Source: Proteocatella sp041738345
GTDB lineage: Bacteria > Bacillota > Clostridia > Peptostreptococcales > Filifactoraceae
NCBI GenBank assembly: GCA_041738345.1
Contig: JBGSPX010000059.1
Span: forward strand, 235,277-299,276
Direction: 5' to 3'
Length of the DNA stretch: 64,000 nucleotides
The position numbers and the translations under genes were made by a program. How positions within the stretch are numbered: the stretch's first letter is position 1; the number at the start of each line of letters is the position of its first letter. Below, one piece after another: positions 58,514-64,000 of the stretch. The notes under the pieces were generated by a model, which saw nothing but the letters and a program-made list of their open reading frames with translations, was not told the origin of the DNA and searched no databases.

Positions 58514-60211
58514 TTAGAAATGATTTTCTTCTGCTACTATTTCAAGTACTTCTTGAAGTCTTTTTCTCGCTTCTTCAATTTTACCCTTATTTTTGCTATT
58601 AAGCACTGTATCAAATTTTCCAAGTTCTCTTTCTAGCATTCTTCTTGTCTCACCAATGCTTTCTTCATACAGACGTTCCGCTTTTAAAAGCACTAATTTA
58701 TTAGCTTCCTGCTCTCTTGGATGAATTTTTAGATATGAGAGTTCTTTCATACGCTCTTCGATTTCTTCATCTGTCATATCTACATTTTGTCCTTTTATGA
58801 TCGCTTTTTCCATCTTCCCTGTAGAAATAGCTTTTACTTCTACCTCAAGTACTGAATTTATATCGTAGGTATAGGTTATATCAACTGGTTCTTCACCTGC
58901 TTTAGCTTTTGGAACCTCAATAGTAAGCGCCCCTATTGAAAGGTTATTTGCTGCAAAACGACTTTCTCCTTGAAGTACATTTACGGTAATCTTTGTCTGA
59001 TTATCTCTTATCGTGTATACACGCTCTGTACGACTTGCCGGAATTACAGTATTACGTTCTATAATCGGGAAAAAATAGCCTGCTTCATACCTATTTTCTT
59101 CGATTTCCCTGACAACCTCAGTACCTAGTGTAAATGGACATACATCCGTTAAAACCACCTCTTTTATACCCTCTTGACGCTCTTTCATTGCTCCTTGAAT
59201 TGCCGCTCCAAGTGCTACAGCTTCATCTGGATTTACACTGGTATTTGGGAACTGTTTAAATAATTTCGTTACAAAGCTATATATTATTGGAAGCTTTGTC
59301 GCTCCTCCAATCATAACCACCTGATCTATATCTGATAACTTTATATTTGCATCTGAAAGACTTCGCTTTATAGGTCCTCTAATTTTTTCAAGCAGCGGTT
59401 CACACGCTTTTTCATATTTTTCAACATTTACGTCTATGCTTTGATATTCTTCGCCTATCTTACAAGAAAGCTTTGGCATCTTCTCGCTTGTAAACGCACG
59501 TTTACACTGTTCTGCCTGTTTTATAATATGATTCATCGTCTTTAAGTCCAACGTATCTTCAGAGATAGCTTTTTCTTTTAAAAACATCTCTGCCAGTACT
59601 CCCGTAAAATCTTCGCCCCCTACAAAATTATCTCCTGCAACTGCTCTAACTTCGATTATATTTTGAAAAAGCTCTAAGATTGAAACGTCAAACGTTCCGC
59701 CTCCCAAGTCAAATACTAAAAATCTTGTATCTTTATTATTTTGGTAAAGTCCGTATGCAACTGCTGCTGCAGTGGGTTCACTTATAATACGTTCTACTTT
59801 AAATCCAGCAAGCTCGCCTGCCCTTTTTGTAGCTTTTCTTCTTGCATCGTTAAAATAAGCTGGCACACTTATTACCGCCTCGGTTATCTCCTCGCCTAAA
59901 AACGCTTCTGCATCTTCTTTTAAGGTTCTTAAAATAAATGAAGAAAGTTCTTCTGCTGTAAAACTCCTATCTCCTAGCTCATATTTTTTATCGCTTCCCA
60001 TATAACGTTTAAATACGCTAGCGCTGGTTTCTGGGTAAAGTAGCATCCTTTCTTTTGCAGTTTCTCCTACAAATATCTGTCCATGCTCATCTACACTTAC
60101 TACAGATGGCGTTAAATTTTCACCTAATCTGTTAGGAATGATTTTGGGACCGTCTTCGGTATAATATGCAATCAAACTATTCGTAGTTCCTAAATCTATA
60201 CCTACTATCAT
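58514..60211 (-). CDS. hscC: HscC-type Hsp70 chaperone
   Basis: 565 residues, shorter than DnaK (~610). N-terminal ATPase domain: VGIDLGTTNSLIAYY, DARRKATKRAGELAG, FDLGGGTFDVSIL and VMIGGATKLPII. Substrate domain ~380-510 and a short C-terminal region without the DnaK EEVD-like acidic tail. The SPVVS/NRLGENLTPSVVS start and length mark HscC. It shares TAATG with the J-like/TPR gene (60211), so they are made together. No GrpE nearby, as expected for HscC. Function is not settled; the TPR protein is probably its specific co-chaperone. Confidence 0.88.
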   Translation of the reverse strand: MIVGIDLGTTNSLIAYYTEDGPKIIPNRLGENLTPSVVSVDEHGQIFVGETAKERMLLYPETSASVFKRYMGSDKKYELGDRSFTAEELSSFILRTLKEDAEAFLGEEITEAVISVPAYFNDARRKATKRAGELAGFKVERIISEPTAAAVAYGLYQNNKDTRFLVFDLGGGTFDVSILELFQNIIEVRAVAGDNFVGGEDFTGVLAEMFLKEKAISEDTLDLKTMNHIIKQAEQCKRAFTSEKMPKLSCKIGEEYQSIDVNVEKYEKACEPLLEKIRGPIKRSLSDANIKLSDIDQVVMIGGATKLPIIYSFVTKLFKQFPNTSVNPDEAVALGAAIQGAMKERQEGIKEVVLTDVCPFTLGTEVVREIEENRYEAGYFFPIIERNTVIPASRTERVYTIRDNQTKITVNVLQGESRFAANNLSIGALTIEVPKAKAGEEPVDITYTYDINSVLEVEVKAISTGKMEKAIIKGQNVDMTDEEIEERMKELSYLKIHPREQEANKLVLLKAERLYEESIGETRRMLERELGKFDTVLNSKNKGKIEEARKRLQEVLEIVAEENHF

Positions 60212-63200
60212 TACTTCATCTCCTCTAATTTCTTTTTAACATTTTTTATTTTTCCTATTATATATACATCATCTTTTACCACATCTAACGCTTCTTCATA
60301 CTTAGCTAAGGCTTCTTTGTACTTTCCATCATCTTCCATAAACAGCCCTTCTAATACAAGATATTCTGCACATTTCGCATAATCACAGGTTCTACAGAAA
60401 TATGATTCTAACATTAGTGCTTGATATTTTTCAGCTTCTTGTCGTTCTCCTACTAAAAGCTTCCAAGATGCTATTTTAAATAGTCTTATCTTCCTATAAC
60501 TCATATTATTAAGCCAATTTTCAATACTTCCACAAAATCCATTGTGATAATTTAAAAGGTCTTTTACACATTTTTTAGTTTTTACTGTATCTCCAAGCGC
60601 TGAATATGAATGGGCAATCGCCTCTAGAAATCTATCCTTATAGTTATAGTCAAAATTTTCATCGTATTCCTTAGAGACTTTATAGCCCTGTTCATAATAC
60701 TCAAGGGCTTTTTTAGCATTGCCTAAAATATACAGATAATAATCTCCTAAATCCTTATATGGTTTTCCAGTATTTGGGAACAATCTTAAAGCTTCCTTGT
60801 AATAAGCTTCTGCTTCTTCATAATCTTCCTTATAAATTTCAATCTCCCCTCTATCGCAAAGATATTCCATATAATCTTCATTATGTTCAACATTTAAAAA
60901 TCGTTCTTTTTTCCCAAACAGTTTTTTTACTGAACCCAAAATAGAAGTTTTTTTCGAGCTTTCAATCCCATGTTTCTGCGCACAAATTGCAATAGCTTCA
61001 TCCCAAGCTTCCATATTTAAATAAAGGTCATATAAGTCAGCTAGAATACTTCTAGGATTTTTTGAACGCGTAAGCATCTCTTTATAAGTTTCTTCTGATT
61101 TTTTAAACTCTCTTTTTATTCTGTAATAAGTTGCTAGATTTCCACTTGCGATTACATCATCATTTTTCTGATATTTAAGCGCATTTTGATAGCACTCATG
61201 TGCTTTTTCAAATTCTCCCATAACCTTGTAAGAAGAGCCCATATTGTTATGCGAATACAGATCATCCTCTTTATGCTTAAGCGCCTCTGTAAATGCCTCT
61301 ACAGCTTTTTCAAGTTCATACCCTGCAAGATAAAGTAATCCCAGTTCATTATAATAATATACATCTGGTGCCAGCTCTATTTGTCTTAAGGCATGTTTTA
61401 CTGCAATATTATAGTCCTCTATCTGATTATTTCTTCTATATCTCATTAGGTAAATATCTTTTATCTCATTGTGCACAAAGCGGTGTTCTTCGTCAAGTTC
61501 AACTACTTTTTCAAAAGCCTCTAACGCATCATCTTCTTCGTCAAGCTGCATGTAACAGCTTCCAAGCTGATAATAACCGTATACATATTCTGGATACTCC
61601 TGTGTAAGCTTTTTATACTCCTGCGCTGCATCTTCATACTCTTCAAGCGATTCTAAGCAATCTGCATAAAGTACCCAGCTTCCACTTGTGAAGCTTAAAT
61701 CCATTTTGTTTTTTACAGTCTTAAGCGCTAATTCAAAATCCCTCATATGGTAGTAGCAAAGTGCAAGTTGATGTAGCACTTCAGCGCTATCTTTTATATC
61801 TCCTGGTTCAGCTGTAACTGCTTCATAAAATTCCTTTAATTCCTCCGCAAGTGATTTTAGCGCATCATACCCTTCTGCAGTATACCCTTTTAGTACTAAT
61901 TCATTGTATCTCAACTCATTACTTTCAATCTGGGCTTCTTTCGCTCTATTTAAAATGCCCTCTGCATCGTTGTACTGATTATATCCTAAGAATGTCTTAA
62001 TCGCTAAAATATATGGTTTTGCATCACCTTGGTAAATATCTATCGCTCTATAAAAATCATCTATAACTTCCTGTGCCATTCTTAAATTAAAATAGGCTTC
62101 CTGTCTAAATACATATGCGGGATAAAACCCTTCACTTCTTGCAATTATTTGATCACATACATCCACACATTTTGTGTACTCTTCTATTTTAGTGTACGCA
62201 TCAGCCTTTTCCATCATATATCTAAGAAGTTCACGCTCATTTTCTTCAACTTCAATAGCCTTATCTAAGTAATCTATGCAAAGCTCAATCTCTTCTGTTG
62301 GATTTTCTTTATTTTTACTAAAGCTATAGTGACATTTTGAAAGCAGATAATACGCCATAGCACGTCTTTTGATTCGCTTTTTAGCTTTTTCTGTGCCATC
62401 ATCCTCAGTTTTCATTATCTCTTCTAGCCAGCTTTTTATATAATCATATGCTTTCTCATAATTTTCAAGATAAACATAAGCGCGTCCTATTAGATTATAG
62501 TAATTATAGCTATTTTCTTGGTCAAGCTCCATGCCCTCAACTAAATCTACGCATTCCTGACATAGATTGTCCTGAAGTAGACACCAGCCAAGTTCCAAGC
62601 GCGCATCCTTATCATTTGGATTTTCACTTAAAGCTTTTTCATACTTAGCTTTTATCTTTTCATTCACCTTTTGAAAACCAGCAATAATACTCTCATTGTG
62701 TGAATCGAGTTCTAAAAGCTCCATATATATGGCTTTTGAATCTTCGTAATCCCCTTTTTCACAAAGCGAAGTTGCGAGAATATATTTTGCACCGAAATGA
62801 TTTGGATTTACTTCCAGAATTTCTTTAGCTTCCTTGTATGAATCTTCTACTCTAAAATTATCAAGATGCGTCAGTGCTATGTAATATTTTATATACAAAT
62901 CACTATCATTTCTTAACTTTAGTTTATCCGCTATCACAAGGGCAATTTCGAGTTTCTCATTAAATAGATTAAATCTTAGTTTTTCTACTTCTAAATAAGG
63001 ATGCCATACATCCATTGCTTCTAAACGAGCCCGTATTTCATCATACTTATCATACTCCCTATAGTCGATAATATTACGTAAATCTAAATAGTCAGCTATA
63101 AATAAATCTAAGTCGCCTTCATCACTTCCCTCAAAAAGGCTGTAATCAATCCATGACTTATTTTCAGCCGTATCTGTCACAAAATCTATAAAATTAGGTG

Positions 63201-63654
63201 GAAATTTCTCATATAGCTCCTGTTTTGCATTTACAAGTTCAAACGTATCTTCTATAAGTTTCCAAATATCTACTGGAAGCCTAAATTTATCCATTAAAAA
63301 AACGAGAAAAGCTTCTCTTGCCTCGTTAGCGGTTTCAAAATCCTTACAAATTTCGCTCTCAAATAACTCCATCCAACAAGCTTTATCAATTCTGGTTGAT
63401 TTTTTGGAATATACCTTATTAATCTCTTCTATCCACGCTTTAATCGGCGTATTTTCTTCCTCCGAGCTTTCGACCTCTTCTTTCATATTAATAAATTTAA
63501 GTGCTTCTTCATATGCCTCACGAAGCTGTTTAAATCCTTCTGGATCGTCTTCTGGATTGGTTATTGCAAGTTTTGTTCTATATGCATTCTTTATGAGCTT
63601 CTCATCTTTTGTTTCTTCAATTTCAAGTATTTTAAATATCAGTTTTTTGTCCAT
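60211..63654 (-). CDS. J-domain-like protein with many TPR repeats
   Basis: 1147 residues. N-terminal ~60 residues look like a J domain (KILEIEETKDEKLIKNAYRT, FKQLREAYEEALKFI), but the HPD loop needed to stimulate Hsp70 is NPEDDPEG, so the usual activation may be lost or changed. The rest consists of helical TPR repeats from ~200 to 1145, such as AKYILATSLCEKGDYEDSKA and LYSHNNMGSSYKVMGEFEKA, with CxxCxxC-type residues missing. It overlaps hscC and should recruit clients to it. Upstream 63655-63828 is A+T rich and shows no clear promoter; ribosome site GTGAG is weak. Confidence 0.85.
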   Translation of the reverse strand: MDKKLIFKILEIEETKDEKLIKNAYRTKLAITNPEDDPEGFKQLREAYEEALKFINMKEEVESSEEENTPIKAWIEEINKVYSKKSTRIDKACWMELFESEICKDFETANEAREAFLVFLMDKFRLPVDIWKLIEDTFELVNAKQELYEKFPPNFIDFVTDTAENKSWIDYSLFEGSDEGDLDLFIADYLDLRNIIDYREYDKYDEIRARLEAMDVWHPYLEVEKLRFNLFNEKLEIALVIADKLKLRNDSDLYIKYYIALTHLDNFRVEDSYKEAKEILEVNPNHFGAKYILATSLCEKGDYEDSKAIYMELLELDSHNESIIAGFQKVNEKIKAKYEKALSENPNDKDARLELGWCLLQDNLCQECVDLVEGMELDQENSYNYYNLIGRAYVYLENYEKAYDYIKSWLEEIMKTEDDGTEKAKKRIKRRAMAYYLLSKCHYSFSKNKENPTEEIELCIDYLDKAIEVEENERELLRYMMEKADAYTKIEEYTKCVDVCDQIIARSEGFYPAYVFRQEAYFNLRMAQEVIDDFYRAIDIYQGDAKPYILAIKTFLGYNQYNDAEGILNRAKEAQIESNELRYNELVLKGYTAEGYDALKSLAEELKEFYEAVTAEPGDIKDSAEVLHQLALCYYHMRDFELALKTVKNKMDLSFTSGSWVLYADCLESLEEYEDAAQEYKKLTQEYPEYVYGYYQLGSCYMQLDEEDDALEAFEKVVELDEEHRFVHNEIKDIYLMRYRRNNQIEDYNIAVKHALRQIELAPDVYYYNELGLLYLAGYELEKAVEAFTEALKHKEDDLYSHNNMGSSYKVMGEFEKAHECYQNALKYQKNDDVIASGNLATYYRIKREFKKSEETYKEMLTRSKNPRSILADLYDLYLNMEAWDEAIAICAQKHGIESSKKTSILGSVKKLFGKKERFLNVEHNEDYMEYLCDRGEIEIYKEDYEEAEAYYKEALRLFPNTGKPYKDLGDYYLYILGNAKKALEYYEQGYKVSKEYDENFDYNYKDRFLEAIAHSYSALGDTVKTKKCVKDLLNYHNGFCGSIENWLNNMSYRKIRLFKIASWKLLVGERQEAEKYQALMLESYFCRTCDYAKCAEYLVLEGLFMEDDGKYKEALAKYEEALDVVKDDVYIIGKIKNVKKKLEEMK

Positions 63655-63828
63655 AATCTCACGCTTTCAATATTATTTTTAAAATTTAATAAAAATTTAC
63701 TTAACAACTGTATAGTTTTTGTCTATTCAATTAAAAAACTAATCTCTAACTTATATTATCGACAAATTTCTAATTATTATTATATTTTTTCAAAAAAAAT
63801 TTTAATAATATAAAATTATGTAAAAAAA

Positions 63829-63858
63829 AGCACCTGAGATATTCTCAAGTGCTTTTTT
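63829..63858. terminator. Terminator of the rRNA operon (bidirectional)
   Basis: AGCACCTGAG pairs with CTCAAGTGCT (one mismatch, C-A) around ATATT, flanked by A and T runs. On the minus strand it directly follows the 5S rRNA. Confidence 0.85.
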
Positions 63859-63863
63859 TAAAT

Positions 63864-63976
63864 TGGCTACGACCTACTTTCCCAGGAGGCTGCCCTCCAA
63901 GTATCATCAGCGATGTAGGGCTTGACTTCTGTGTTCGGAATGGGAACAGGTATATCTCCTACTCTATAGTAACCAT
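63864..63976 (-). rRNA. rrf: 5S ribosomal RNA
   Basis: About 113 nt. On the minus strand it opens ATGGTTACTATAGAGTAGG, contains the universally conserved CCTGTTCCCATTCCGAACAC and AAGTCAAGCCC segments, then TGGGAAAGTAGGTCG, and its TGGTTAC start pairs with GTAGCCA at the end. Likely the last gene of an rRNA operon whose 23S and 16S lie beyond the right edge. 63977-64000 holds a small hairpin (GATGG/CCATC) of unknown role. Confidence 0.95.
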
Positions 63977-64000
63977 ATTTCTAGATGGTTGTACCATCAA

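Noticed and set aside
60759..61607. Several short plus-strand frames antisense to the TPR protein
   Set aside because: They arise from the biased codons of the TPR repeats and have no initiation signals.
63977..64000. Small hairpin (GATGG/CCATC) at the right edge considered as tRNA or 23S end
   Set aside because: Only 24 bases are available and nothing matches a tRNA; probably 23S-5S spacer.

Overview
The window comes from a low-G+C, Gram-positive, strictly anaerobic bacterium, most likely class Clostridia (Peptostreptococcales-like; inferred from gene content, no 16S rRNA present). Evidence: anaerobic (cobalt-early) cobalamin genes, formate-tetrahydrofolate ligase, a double-cubane-cluster reductase, a sensory [FeFe] hydrogenase, 4-hydroxybutyryl-CoA dehydratase, SLH-domain surface protein, AGGAGG-type ribosome binding sites, and B12, THF and SAM-I riboswitches typical of Firmicutes.

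Layout. 1-5689 (-): B12-riboswitch-controlled cobalt uptake and corrin synthesis (cbiMN fusion, cbiQ, cbiO, cbiD, cbiL, cbiF). 5723-10360: two-component system divergent from a three-gene lantibiotic-immunity type ABC exporter, with a direct-repeat operator between them. 10386-12884 (+): THF riboswitch, folT, fhs. 12947-16418 (-): chemoreceptor and double-cubane reductase. 16530-20183 (+): SRP RNA, a DnaX without its zinc module, a candidate C-rich small RNA, then a SAM-I riboswitch and a MetT-type transporter. 20149-23019 (-): large lipoprotein plus an Lgt-like protein. 23087-30108 (+): thioredoxin-like ferredoxin, group C sensory hydrogenase, PP2C phosphatase and a three-subunit molybdenum hydroxylase in one operon. 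30173-37453 (+): membrane polysaccharide synthase locus (GH16, clan GH-A hydrolase, HEAT protein, GT2 synthase, ferritin-like protein). 37488-45254 (-): 4-hydroxybutyrate fermentation genes with a -24/-12 promoter, three inverted-repeat enhancer sites and a cognate sigma-54 activator; NifU-like and DUF1846 genes upstream. 45545-46989 (+): sstT with a structured leader. 47017-55422 (-): sulfate-activation operon (TSUP transporter, cysC, cysD, a CysN fused to a TIGR03032 domain) ending in an SLH/DUF4347 surface protein; a REC-SARP regulator is divergent and a 7TMR-DISM histidine kinase follows. 58514-63654 (-): HscC-type Hsp70 with a J-like/TPR partner. 63829-63976 (-): 5S rRNA and terminator.

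The most novel candidates are: (i) the CysN-TIGR03032 fusion inside an operon that makes PAPS and ends in a cell-surface protein, which suggests surface sulfation rather than simple assimilation; (ii) coupling of a sensory hydrogenase/phosphatase module to a molybdenum hydroxylase; (iii) a short C-rich small RNA between dnaX and the SAM riboswitch; (iv) the zinc-less DnaX; and (v) the five-gene exopolysaccharide operon with a ferritin-like protein. The window contains no tRNA gene, insertion sequence or CRISPR array that I can recognise.
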